Shown: positions 1-12,600 of the stretch, in pieces
How the letters are laid out: every line of letters starts with the position of its first letter
Numbering within the stretch: the first letter of the stretch is position 1
Assembly: GCF_016097555.1 (NCBI RefSeq)
Contig: NC_054706.1
Span: 27,610,282-27,674,281 of the forward strand
Length of the DNA stretch: 64,000 bases
DNA from: Gigantopelta aegis
Lineage: Eukaryota; Mollusca; Gastropoda; Neomphalida; Peltospiridae
Direction: 5' to 3'
Translations under genes and position numbers: made by a program
The notes under the pieces: generated by a model
The model's input: only the letters and a program-made list of their open reading frames with translations
Databases searched by the model: none
What the model was told of the DNA's origin: nothing

Positions 1-985
1 ACACACAGACACACTACATACACTACACACACACACTACATACACGACACACACATTACACACACGCACACTACATACACTACACACACACAGTACACAC
101 ACACACACTACATACACAGACTAAACACAGACACACACGCACACTACACACACAGTACACACACACATACACTACACACAGAGACACACACGCACACTAC
201 ATACAGTACACACACACGCACACTACACACACAATACATACACACACACACACATACACTACACACACACGCACATTACACACACCCACACAGACACACA
301 CACGCACACTACATACACTACACACACAGTACATACACACACACACAAATACACTACACACACACACACACACACTACATACACAGTACAGACAAACACG
401 CACACTACATACACTACACACAGTACACACACACTACACACACAGTACACACACAGTATACACACGCACACTACATACACTACACACACAGTACATACAG
501 AGTACACACACACGCACACTACACACACAGTACACACACACTACATACACTACACACACTACATACACTACACACACACTACACACACACACACACTACA
601 TACACACACAGTGGACACACAGACACACACACTACACACACAGACACACACTACATACACTACACACAATACATACACAGTACACACACACGCACACTAC
701 ATACACTACACACACAGTACATACACAGTGCACACACAGTACACACACACACGCACACTACATACTACACACACAGTACACACACACATGCACACTACAC
801 ACACTACACACACAGTACACACACACGCACGCACACTACATACACTACACACATTACATACACAGTACACACACACTACATACACTACACACACAGTACA
901 CACACACGCACACTACATACACTACACACAGTAAACACGCACACTACACACACAGTACACACACAGTACACACACACACACACGC
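1..985. repeat. CA-rich complex minisatellite
   Basis: The stretch is made of short CA-rich words such as CACACTACATACACTACACA and CACAGTACACACAC in irregular order. It has no unique sequence until about 986. The open frames crossing it on both strands encode only low-complexity Cys/Val or Thr/His runs and are by-products of the repeat. Confidence 0.95.
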
Positions 986-1128
986 CACTGGTGATTTAAT
1001 GGTTTCTTTTCTATAACATTACAGAAATAGTACCAAGTATATGCAAAACATTGAAATCGAATGTAACCTGATAAAACGCAAACTGATGAAGACTGGTAAA
1101 TAAGGGGTACGGCATTTTATGTAATAAG

Positions 1129-1441
1129 GAAGGAAATGTTTTATTTAACGACGCACTTATTTACGGTTATATGGCGTCAGACATATTGGTTAAGGACCAC
1201 ACACATATAGAGAGAAGAAACCTGCTGTCGCCACTTCATTGGCTACTCTTTTTGATTAGCAGCAAGGGATCTTTTATATGCACCATCCCACAGACAGGAT
1301 AGCACATACCACGGCCTTTGATGTACCAGTCGTGGTGAACTGGCTAGAGCGAGAAATAGCCTAATGGGCTCACTGACGGGGATCGATCCCAAACCTACCG
1401 CACATCAAGCGAGCGCTTTTCCACTGGGCTATGTCTCGCCC
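1129..1441 (-). mobile_element. tRNA-derived SINE, near full length
   Basis: Read on the minus strand it starts with a tRNA-like head (A box around TAGCCCAGTGG, B box GGATCGATCC). The body holds GGCCGTGGTATGTGCTATCC and TATAAAAGATCCCTTGCTGC, and the tail ends in CGTCGTTAAATAAAACATTT. The same family recurs at 55537-55826, and heads of it occur at 26614-26740 and 63360-63486. The name of the family is not certain to me; the tRNA-head structure is seen directly. Confidence 0.8.
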
Positions 1442-1860
1442 TTTCATTTAATAAACACCGTTTTAAAATAACTTACGTCATATATGTTATATGATCACGA
1501 GGCACCACATCCTTGTTCTGCCATATTGATATGTGGGCAATAAATAAATAAATAAATAAATGGAATAAATAAATGAATCGAATTACGAAAGAACAGCTAC
1601 AACTTACCGCTTCTGCCTTAGTCAACTTAACCTATGTACGTGACGTCAAAAGTTGCGACACACGCTAAAACTATGTGTATTGGTAATAAGTATATTTTCT
1701 GAACCCTTTATCATATTTTCATATAACAGGTGTCCATTTGAAGTACACCATTTCTTTTTTATATGATATGCAATATGGGGGATTTAAGGCATCTGTTATG
1801 AAAAACTGAGATAAACAGGTTTCAATCGAAACCATAAATAATATACATATATATATCTAT

Positions 1861-1917
<57 letters not shown>

Positions 1918-2300
1918 CTATGGGGGGGGGGGTATATGGGGGGGGGGGTAGGGGTGTATATATCTGTGTCACCTCACGTTTTAATTCTGTTTGATGTCTG
2001 TTGTGCATTTTCATTTTATGATTAATTTTTTAACTGGCATTTTTGTTTCCATAGCATCCATGCAATATAGTATACGTATAGCGGTCCTCGGACATAATGT
2101 TTAAAATAAAACACCGGATGTTGCCCTTTTAGTGTACCATTCATAGTATTGTATACTTATTAAAGGTGCAATCACAAAATGTGAAAATTATTAACTTTTA
2201 TTAGCTTTTGCTTTGAAATGTAAACTTTATACCTTCAGCAATTATGTCCATAACAAATTACAGCTAAATACATGTAGTTTTAATTTACTCGTAGAAAGAA
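1442..2300. other. 5' flank of gene A with TA and G tracts
   Basis: No gene is visible. The stretch holds a TAAA run near 1540-1565, a (TA)n tract at about 1868-1914 and two G-rich tracts at 1921-1955. The rest is AT-rich unique sequence. Confidence 0.6.
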
Positions 2301-2334
2301 TATTGATATTGGAGACTATTTAGAGGACGCCTAA

Positions 2335-2556
2335 AACAAACTACATTACTCAAAGGAATTTAAAGGCTATAAATTAAAATAAACTATTATACGCAAAATA
2401 ATTTAAAGGCTATAAATTAAAACAAACAATATTACTCAACAAAATGTAAAGGCTATAAATTAAAACAAACAATATTACTCAAAATTTAAAGGCTATAAAT
2501 TAAAACAAACAATATTTTTACTTAAAATAATTTAAAGGCTATACATTAAAACAAAG
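2335..2556 (+). repeat. AT-rich tandem repeat, about 43 bp x 5
   Basis: The unit contains TTTAAAGGCTATAAATTAAA followed by ACAAACAATATTACTCAAA and recurs about five times with small length changes. It lies just outside the inverted-duplicated 5' flank of gene A. Confidence 0.75.
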
Positions 2557-3110
2557 ATAAATTGATATAAGAGACACAGAACACTAAGAAAACACCCTAA
2601 AATGGCTATATAACACTCAGCGAACAGCTGAATTTGGAATCAGTGTTTGTAAATAACTCGGAAACCACAATCTTGTTTCGCTTTGTATAGCTCTTTTATT
2701 CGTCACACCTTACTCAACCATCACAATGCAGTTTTCAGTCTTCTGTTATTGTTGCATCATTCAAACACTGCGAGTGGAAGATATTATGATTGGCAGTGTT
2801 GATTGTTTATTGGCGAAATTGATTTTTAAGAGTCATAGCCTATATATACTGACAAGTAATGTGTATCGGTTGCGAGGTGATCTGACAAACTGAAACTGCG
2901 TCGTTCCATTAACTCTCTTTAAAGGACGTGTGTGTTTCTTATCGATATATTAGTGCTAAAGTAACTTAAAGACATCAGCTAATAACGGAACTGTTTCTAA
3001 AAGACTTCTTAGCAACTACATAATATATTGTGAACATTCATTTTGTAGGGAAATTTATTTCGGCATTGGCGAAACTGTTCCTGTAAGAGCAGCCATTGTG
3101 AACAAGTATT
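2556..3110 (+). promoter_or_regulatory. Conserved 5' flank / 5' UTR region of gene A
   Basis: This segment is repeated in inverted orientation at 44505-45118, upstream of gene B. Shared words include AACACCCTAAAAT, CGTCACA, CTCTTT, CACAATGGCTGCT and GAACAGTTTCGCC (read on the appropriate strand). It ends about 44 nt upstream of the gene A start codon. Conservation in both gene copies, position and absence of coding content suggest promoter plus 5' UTR sequence. That function is an inference. Confidence 0.5.
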
Positions 3111-3153
3111 CTGCTCAAACGACAAAACAGTTTTAAAAACCAAAATATTGAAG

Positions 3154-3347
3154 ATGGAAGAAGGTACCAAAAATAGATGGAAAGCAGGGTTTGTTCGTCT
3201 GATGTTTTTAATCCACTCTTTCCTGGCATACTGGCGCGTGGCGTCCGTCTATGGATCGATTGGGTTTTTTCTACTCTTCCTTCTCCTGCTGCAAGTGGCC
3301 GAGGGGATCTACACCGTCGTCAGACAAAAAGGAGAGGAATACAAGTG
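3154..3347 (+). CDS. TMEM26: Gene A exon 1
   Basis: Encodes residues 1-64 plus two bases of Trp65: MEEGTKNRWK, then two hydrophobic segments (about residues 13-31 and 36-55), then a basic turn before YKW. The donor is TG|GTAAGG at 3348. The following 290 bp of intron 1 are shared with the broken exon copy at 47994-48425. Confidence 0.88.
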
Positions 3348-6300
3348 GTAAGGCCAGTTAGGTTTGATTAATCGCTTTCACGATGTGCTGAAGTTAATAG
3401 AATGATTCCATTTGAAAAATAACGCAGACCTACAATACATTCATTTCTTTGTTTACCACACTCCACCGACAAACAACTTACTACAGCACATACTGCTCAA
3501 ACACACAAACCCATGAACCCTCCGATCAAGCCTCGAATTTGGGGGTTTTAGAGGGCAATGCCCTTTGGCCTCGATCGAAGGAGATTTCTTAAGGCATTAC
3601 GACCAGACGGCAGGGCAGCAAGGCAACCTTCACCAAGCATCTTAAAGGGACATTCCTGAGTTTGCTGCAATTTTTAAAATGTTATCGACTAACAGAGACT
3701 TTTTAACGATTGTAATTACATATCAAATATATTTTTCTGCATAATATATTACTGGCTGTATATTAAACGTGTTTCTGGTCGTTCTAATATTTGTACTTGG
3801 TTAAATTTCATTTTATTTCATTCAGTATCAGCAAGACATCGGCCCAAAGCCAATCCAATTCAAAATATCTTTTAGTAAGTTATGGCAATATGATATCGGC
3901 TTAGTCACTCAATGTCAACTTAATAATAATATCGCCATACACTGCAAACATATTACCAGACCACAAGAGGCTATGACATGTCAGTAAACAAGCATAAAAC
4001 AGTATATGTCAGTCCATAATTAGACAGACATCAATATTAGTAATTATCACGGAAAACAAAAGCCATATATTTAAAACATTAATTTTATTTTAGGAAATTC
4101 ACAGTTACATTAAATACAATATATTTTTGTCTTTTTATTCCTATCATTTCTGACACTGGAAGTTCAAAACCACTTTTTGATTCTTTTAAATGACTTCAGA
4201 CTATGGAAATGGCCTCTGAAATGTAACAAAAGAAAATACAATTGTATTACTGGATATAATACATGGTATTATATACATGTATCACTATGGATTTTGTGAT
4301 CATGTTTAAATACTGTATAATTCATCTGATTTACATACATGTGCCTAAAAACAAACCCACAACCCAACTACAAACATGATATATCTCTAATTAGTCATAA
4401 GTTAAGTTTGTTCAAATTTGTTTTGTTTAACGATACTACTAGAGCACATTCATTTTCAGTGATTGGCTACTGGCCAGTGTCAAACATTTGGTAATTGTGA
4501 CATAGTTTTAGAGGAACCCTGCTACAGTTTTCCATTAGTTATTTAGTAGCAAGGGATCTTTTGTATACTCCATCCCAGACAGGATAGCACATACCACAGC
4601 CTTTGATATACCAGTCATGGTGCACTAGCTGGAGCGAGAAATAGTCCAATGGTCCCACCGATGGGCATCGATCTCAAACTGACTGCACATCAAGCGAGTG
4701 TTTTACCACTGGGCTACATCTAGCTCCCAATGAGTAATAAATGCATGTAGGAAGATTAATTCTTAAAATTTTGAAATTATAATAAGTACTATGTTCAAAC
4801 AAATTAATGATTGTGTTTATTGTACAAGCATGATGATGTAATGTGTCTGAGATCAACCAATCAGACCTTTGGGTATATAAAAGTTGAACATGCAGTGATG
4901 TCATTAAGACATGAAATAACATGAAGATGAAATTAAAGGTGGCTATTACCATCTTCTATAAATGTCACTTGACCTAAACAAGTTGATACCAAAGCCTCAC
5001 TTAATAAAAATTATGCACTTTCATAGGTTTACTAATATTAATAACTTAAATGTTAACACCATACATTGTACCTTAATTATCAATGAGGGACTAGCATTCA
5101 AACAAATATCACAAGGTATTAACATGCACAAATTATGTTTAAAAAATGCTATTTGGTTGAGAAGCATTTATTCTTTGTAATTCTATACCGGTGAACATTT
5201 ATTAAAGGACAGCTATAAAGTGACTTACAAAGTATTTGGTAAAATATCTTTAAATTAGAAAATATATATTATTATTTGTGGTAATAATGGTTTCATTTGT
5301 AAATCTAATTTTGCATAAACTATTTTTCATCTGCATGCATATCCATTTATGCGGGTATAATGGGTTACACAAAAGAAAATGGGTTACTTGAATTTCGTAA
5401 TCTCGTAAATGGGTTAAGCTAATTTTTGTATTCCCAAGTGTCAGCAATCATACAAATAAATGTAGAAAAATGTAATATTAGCATGAGGAATTATCTTTAT
5501 AAATATGATATTTGAATGTTAAAAAACCCACTGAATCCAACAAACTATAATTAAACGTCAGGGCTCGAACTTTAGACTCGAACATTTTGTTCAGTATCGC
5601 TATATGATTATAAATAGTTAAATAGTACATGAAGTTTCTAATCAAATTTCAAAAACAAAACATGCCATAATGAAATATGCAGTAAAACAGCAAAGACAGT
5701 CACTTACAGAAATGATAAATACTTCAGTAAGACATGCAGAATTCATACCATTATTTTTGTCTCTGGATTCGAGCAAACACTCTCTGAAGAAAATGGGGGG
5801 GGGGGGGGGGGGGGGGGATATACAAATATTATTGCATGTCAAAAACTATGAGATACATGTAGATGTTAACATTAACGTTTAAGGGCAAGATCAAACAAAA
5901 TTCCACATTTGAGAAAATAAATTATTTGTGAATTCAGTAACTTGTTTCTTATACATGTAATTATGTCTAGTTCAAAACCTTTTGACAGTTCTAAGATATA
6001 CCAAGCCCAGGGTTCCTGCAGAATTCCAAGAATCAAATTTCTAAACTTTTCCATGACTTTTCAAAAAAATTAAAGGCATACTGTCACAGATTTAAGGACC
6101 TTATTTCTCTTTTAATGAATAATAAATAAAAATTGCATTATTTGTTACAGACCAAATCTAGCTATTGCATCACTTTAACTACATCATGATGGAGTAAAAT
6201 CCATGTCAACCCTCTCAGCAATGTTAAGTTTTTGAATTATGGACCATTGCCATAATTCAATTATTTTTACAAAATTACATTAATAAGTAATAATATGGTC

Positions 6301-6568
6301 GTTACGTAGATGGTTGAATAAAGTACATTTAAGGACAAATCAAATATATATATATATTTAAGTAATACTTTGTTAGACCATGTAACAGGTCAGTGGTCTG
6401 TGATACTAATTATGCCTCTAATGACCTTTTCGCATACAAATCTGTAAAAATATACAGATGTATCACACTGCCATGAGATATTCAACCCGATAAAAAGACA
6501 GGGTTTATACTCTTTGGAGAGGAACAAAATCAAAGACTTTCAATGGTGAAAAAGATTAAAACAGAAAG

Positions 6569-6662
<94 letters not shown>

Positions 6663-9600
6663 CTTCAAAATAAGAAACGCAAAAGGGTACAAATGGGTTA
6701 TAACTCCGATTTTATGTTTCCTACCGGTTCATGCTTTGTGAATATAAGGTCATTGCATGTCCCAAACACATTCCCACGGTTACATTCGATAAAACGCAGC
6801 TACTGTACAATAAAGTTCCAAAATGTGAATATTCGCAAAAACGCAGCCACGTGCAAACCATGTCACCACTGCACGTGCGTTGTCTGCACGTGCAACATGA
6901 ACACCGACAGTATAAAAGTGCAGGGTGTTCGCTTGCCTTGCCTCTGTATCTGGCCGACAGTTGACAATCCAGGACATGCCACGTCTCAGTGAACCGCAGA
7001 GAAACAATGCCATCGGCCGATTAGACGCAGGCGAATCCAGAACGGCCGTTGCCAGGGCATTCCATGTGTCCCCAAGCACCATCTCCAGACTGTGGGACCG
7101 TTACCAGCAACATGGATCAACACGTGACCTCCCTAGATCCGGTCGACCACGGGTCACTACCCCCGGGCAGGACCGCTACATCCGGGTACGCCACCTTCGG
7201 GAACGATTGACTACTGCCACCTCCACAGCCGCAGCAATACCAGGTTTGCGCAGGATATCCGACCAGACCGTACGGAACCGCCTACGTGAGGTAGGAATTC
7301 GTGCCAGACGTCCAGTTCGAGGTGTCATCTTAACACTACAACACCGTCGACTCCGACTGCAGTGGTGCCAGATTCATCGACAATGGCCTCAACTGCGATG
7401 GAGACAGGTGTGGTTCAGTGACGAGTCCCGATTTCTGCTCCGACGTCATGATGGAAGATGTCGCGTGTATAGGCGTCGTGGTGAACGTTATGCGGCAAAC
7501 TGCGTGCAGGAAGTGGACAGATTCGGCGGGGGTAGTGTCATGGTGTGGGCAGCCATCTCACACACTGGCAGAACTGACCTGGTCCACGTGCAGGGCAACC
7601 TGAATGCACAGGGCTACATTGACCAGATCCTCCGGCCACACATCGTTCCAGTTATGGCCAACGCCAACGCAGTGTTCCAACATGACAACGCCAGGCCTCA
7701 CACAGCACGTCTCACAACGGCTTTCCTACAGAACAACAACATTAATGTCCTTCCTTGGCCATCGATATCACCGGATTTGAACCCAATTGAGCATCTATGG
7801 GACGAGTTGGACCGACGCCTCCGACAGCGACAACCACAGCCCCAGACCCTGCCCGAGCTGGCAGCAGCCTTGCAGGCCGAGTGGGCCACCATCCCCCGGG
7901 ACGTCATCCATACTCTGGTTGCTTCAATGGGCAGGCGGTGCCAGGCAGTTGTCAACACACGCGGAGGCCACACCCGGTATTGACTCCAGATGACCTTGAC
8001 CTTGGTGGTGTGTCCTATTACTTACTTACTCACAATGGACTAGAGTGAATTGTGAACAATCCTGCAACATTTGGTAATTATCGGACTCACCATTCAATAA
8101 TTAAATCAATTCTCCAAATGTTACGACAATGTGGTTTTGCGTTTCTTCTTTTGAAGAGTATATATATACAGTCACTGTTTATGGCAGCAGCACACAAACA
8201 GGATCAACAACAAATACTGGTAATCCAATTACTGTTGGCAAGCTGATGACAGAGTAAGCCACTTGGAATATCCAGGATTGGCAGTTGTCTAGAGACACCA
8301 TGCTACATTTACACAGTCCTAAGCATGAAAAACTGTACAAAATTCCTGGGCTGGTAGCAAACCACTTAGTAAATATACTTATACACAGCCGTGAACTTGT
8401 TAAAAATATTCTGGGCAGCATAAATACAGTCCTTCACTTGTAGCAAATTAAGTATTTACAATCACTGTTTATGACAGGAGCAGTCAAATAGGTGAAACAC
8501 AAGTTGCATATCACTTGGCTACACTAGCTCATATGTAGGAAAGAAGCTCGTTCCGCTGACTTTCTTTAGCCTTTGCACCTTTCCTGGCACTGTTGGAAAC
8601 ACTCAGGAGGCTTAAGTCATTTTTCTGCTCTGCCATGTCTGCATGTTCGTCGGCAGTTTTTAGCAGTTGATGGATGTCTGCCTCTAGCCTTGCCTTCTTT
8701 CTCATAAAGGTGGCCAGTTCTTCATCTTCATCTTTTCTATTTTTTGATCTGTCAGCTTCTTCTGCCCTTTTCCTTGGCTCTTCCAGGTAAAGTCTGTACC
8801 TATTCCTGGCATTTGATGCTGATGACACAAGTTCTTTGGACAGCTTTACATTCTAGATGCCTCCAACATGACAAATGTGGTCAAGAATTACCCTCCTTGC
8901 TATAAGGAATAGGGCTCTCTGATCATCTGCTAAGGCCTCCTTGTTCACAGAAAAGCCCCTTTCCACATCAGCTTGTCCATGTGATAGCGACAAAAGAAAG
9001 ATTGACTACTGGCCAAAGCTGGCAGAATTCGTTTTTGTTGCCAAGAAGTGAAGCATACAGGGAGTCAATTTTTTAAGGCGATCATTTTCACATGAGAAGG
9101 ATTCCAGACTGCTTGTTGCATCGTATTTCAGTGTCTCATCTAAGAACAGTTTGCATTCCTCGAGGATCTCGTCGCAAGCACAGCCAGCAGGATCCTTCAA
9201 AATGGCTTTATGAGAGAGACAGGTCAGATTTCTCACCAAAACTATCGTCACTGGTGATTTCATCAGAAGCTTGTTCACTATATCCAACAGAAACTGTCTA
9301 CAGTCCAATCTGAAGGACAACACATCCCTGTCTGAAATCCTTTTCTGCTTCTTCATATCACGTAGTGCATAACATGTTGCAAAGCCAACATCAATTTTGG
9401 ATACATCCATTTTATATTTTGACTTTCCTTCTCATTGCGTTTAACATGAAGCGTAAAAACTAGTCTAGCTAGCAGTATTGTCCTGAACGCAACTCTTACA
9501 GCGAAATCACGTTGTGCCCATTCAAGAAAAGTAACTCTGCACGCTATGCGACAGGAAGTGATCGCTCGCACTCTAATAAGCATGATCGAAAATATCTCGG

Positions 9601-12600
9601 CCAATGCGGTTATTTCAAAACGTTTCCATGACTTTTCAGTTTTAACCAAAATTCAAAACTTTTCCAGGTTTTTAATGACCCCGGGAACCCTGCAAGCCAT
9701 TCAAAAGTTATGCCTATTTTAGCAAATTGTATTTTAGATTTCAACAAGAGTTATTTGTTGTCAAAAATAAATAACTTTTTTTTAGAAAACTTGTACTAGA
9801 CAGTCCACAATTATTTAGATAAATCGTTCACTTTTAAATATTATAGATTAGTAATAACTCATTAAAATATACTTGTGATGTCTCTCCATTACCAAAAAAC
9901 ACCATGAATTTTCTAAATAAAAGTATGTAAAAGCAAATGTCTAGATTTCTGCCAGAGAGTAAAATGGTTATGGCGCCATACCCAAATTTTTGGCAGATTT
10001 TATTTTTTTAAGTTAACCTATTGACAAACTTAAATATTCTTATCATTACTGTATACTTTTCTTAACCCTAACCCTAAACGTAACCTACTTTCTTTCCAGG
10101 AGAGGCCCTCCATACCCCTTGTTGACTGTGCTTGCATTCAATTCTATAGCGCCATACCCAAAATTTTCTTTCTGGCAGAAACACTGAATGTTTTTTGGGT
10201 TTGTTTTTAATCCATATCATCAACTAATAGCTTGGAAGTAGATATATATTAATAAGTTATACTATTCTTTCTTTTTTTAAATTATATAAATTTTAATCAT
10301 GGTGACCAGTAATGGAGGGACATTTGTGCCATTGTACATTTAAACAGTTTGTGTGATAAAACCATCTTGTACAAGATCACATGTGTTTTAATTAAAAGAA
10401 CTGCAATCATTTATGTAACATCAACTTCTGCAATTCAAAAACACGACACGTCCTATGATAACAAAGGGATTAAGGCTGCTAATTGGGGGAATAAAACTTC
10501 TATAGGAGAATAAGGGGTTATGCTGGGAGAATAAGGGGTTATGCTGGGAGAATAAGGGGTTATGCTGGCAGACTTCCCAGAGACTACCTGTAATTAATGG
10601 ACTTCACACATTAGTGTTAATTAAAAGACCAGGGCAATAGGAGCAGTTGTAGTAACTGAAATTGTAAACAGTACCATGAAAGACATCTATATATTCCTTT
10701 TTAACTGTCCGAAACAATTTTAAAAATCAACACACTTTTGTGACTAAAATTTAATTACTATAATTAGCACTATTTTTAACTTTCAGTAGTTATCTTTATA
10801 CTAAATGAAATGGCTATGCGCCATGCATTGACGTACATCAAATAAATTCATCAGACAAAGGATTAGTTGGGGGGGGGGTGGGGTTGGGGGGGTTAACTGA
10901 AAAAGCGCAATCATCGTTTTTTGGGGGAAATCCGACAATGATCAGTTTAAAATGAAAACATGAACTGCTAAGATTAAAAAATAGGTGTAACATGTAGTCA
11001 GATACTTACAAGAATTAGTCTTCATGTATGCTAGACATATTCCACGTGCCATCTTTTTTCCTAATTTTGTTGTATTCCTCCGCCATCTGGCGAACCACAC
11101 AATAATGTAAAGTCATTTGTTTTAAAAACGTAATTATATATAATTTACACTTTGAATTTGCACCATAATGCCGAAGGTGGCAAGCTTAATCCCAGTTTTC
11201 TACACCACTCATAACGAACACCTGTTCTGCAGCAGTCCCAACGTCAACTTAGGATACTGGCTGTACAGGCAAAATTTCTTTATCAGCGATGGTAAATTAG
11301 TGTTGGGCCGACAGTGGGCAAAATTGCTTTATAATGAGTTGTGTGCATGTTTTTAAAATGTTTATTAAAACAAGTTAATTCTAACAAAATATAGACATAT
11401 ATCAACATAATTATTATTTATATCCAGGTAAATTAATGTTGATCTAGTCACTGAAAATATTGCCATTGCACCAATGTATGGCTGACGGCAGACCACTGTA
11501 GGCAACTTTTTAAAATCAATTTTTATTTATTATGTTTTGTAATTCAAGCAAAATATGGACAGATCTGTACTTAATTATTATTTCTGATGGTAAATTAGTC
11601 TTGTACTAGCCATGGCAGATGTCATCATTGCACCGACGTTGGGCCAACAGCGGGCCGCTGTACATGTAAGCAAACACATTTTATAAGCTTTTTTATTTTT
11701 AATTCAAACAAAATGTGGAGAAACAAATATACTACTCAAAAGAATTTAAGGGTCAAAAATTTATAACCAAATAAGTTTCAGAGTGTATTAGATTGATGAT
11801 GTAAACCACCAAATTTTTTATTTATTGTTCCATATTTACAAAAAACCACAAATAAACGTCACTGTATACAAGGAAGTCACATGACATGCTGTCAAGTTGA
11901 AGGTTGTCAAACATGGATTTTACACATTAGAACATTCGTTTAATAGTGTGTGAATCCACCCCTGGCGCGAATACACTCGACACATCGTTGCCTCATGCTG
12001 TTGATCAGACGTCTGAAGAACTCTTGGGGAATGGCCTGCCACTCTGCCATAAGAAGTTGACCCAGATCATGAAGTTTGGCCGGAGGGGCATGGTTATCCT
12101 GAACTCTCCTGCCTAATTCGTCCCAGGCGTGCTCTATTGGGGCCAAGTCAGGCGAATATGCTGGCCAATCCATCCTGGCGATACCTTGTTGTCTGAGAAA
12201 GTCCGTTACCACCCTGGCGCGGTGGGGTCTGGCATTGTCATCCTGCAGAACTGCCCCGCCGCCAATCTGCTGAAGGCCTGGGAGAACCAACGGCCGGATA
12301 ATCTCATTCAGATAGCGGATTCCATTCAGATTGCCATCCACCACATAGAGGGGGGTCCTGTGGTGGATAGAGATGCCGCCCCACACCATGACGCTGCCAC
12401 CACCGAACCGGTGACGTTGTCTAACGTTAACGTCAGCGAAGCGCTCCCCAGGACGTCTGTAGACACGAACCTGACCGTCGTTGAACTGGAGACTAAACCT
12501 GGACTCATCAGTGAACATCACTCGACCCCACTGAACACGTTGCCACCGCAGATGAAGCGTGCACCAGTGACGTCTGACCGTTCTGTGACGTGGTAGGAGT

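Larger units (their letters stand above)
6008..9692 (-). mobile_element. hAT-type DNA transposon, decayed, with a Tc1 element inside
   Basis: The left end is CAGGGTTCC at 6008 and the right end is GGAACCCTG at 9692, so the termini are inverted. CAAGCC flanks both ends (6002-6007 and 9693-9698), a partial version of the 8-bp duplication expected of hAT elements. CATGACTTTTC occurs near both ends. The minus strand holds a C-terminal hAT-like transposase relic (8529-9410). The Tc1 element at 6661-8158 and its TA tract lie inside, so the hAT copy is the older of the two. The full transposase would be longer, so much of the 5' coding part is missing. Confidence 0.65.

Noticed and set aside
197-934. 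Open frames of Cys/Val-rich or Thr/His-rich protein on both strands
   Set aside because: They only translate the CA-rich minisatellite; similar frames at 35270-36173 have the same cause.
5670-5882. 70-codon frame with a Gly run, and its minus-strand Pro run
   Set aside because: Arises from the G tract; no conserved features.
10060-10080. Telomeric repeat (TAACCC)n here and at 34951
   Set aside because: Only two to three units, inside ordinary repeat sequence; not an interstitial telomere array.
12129-12596. 155-codon frame on plus
   Set aside because: Antisense shadow of the transposase reading on the minus strand.
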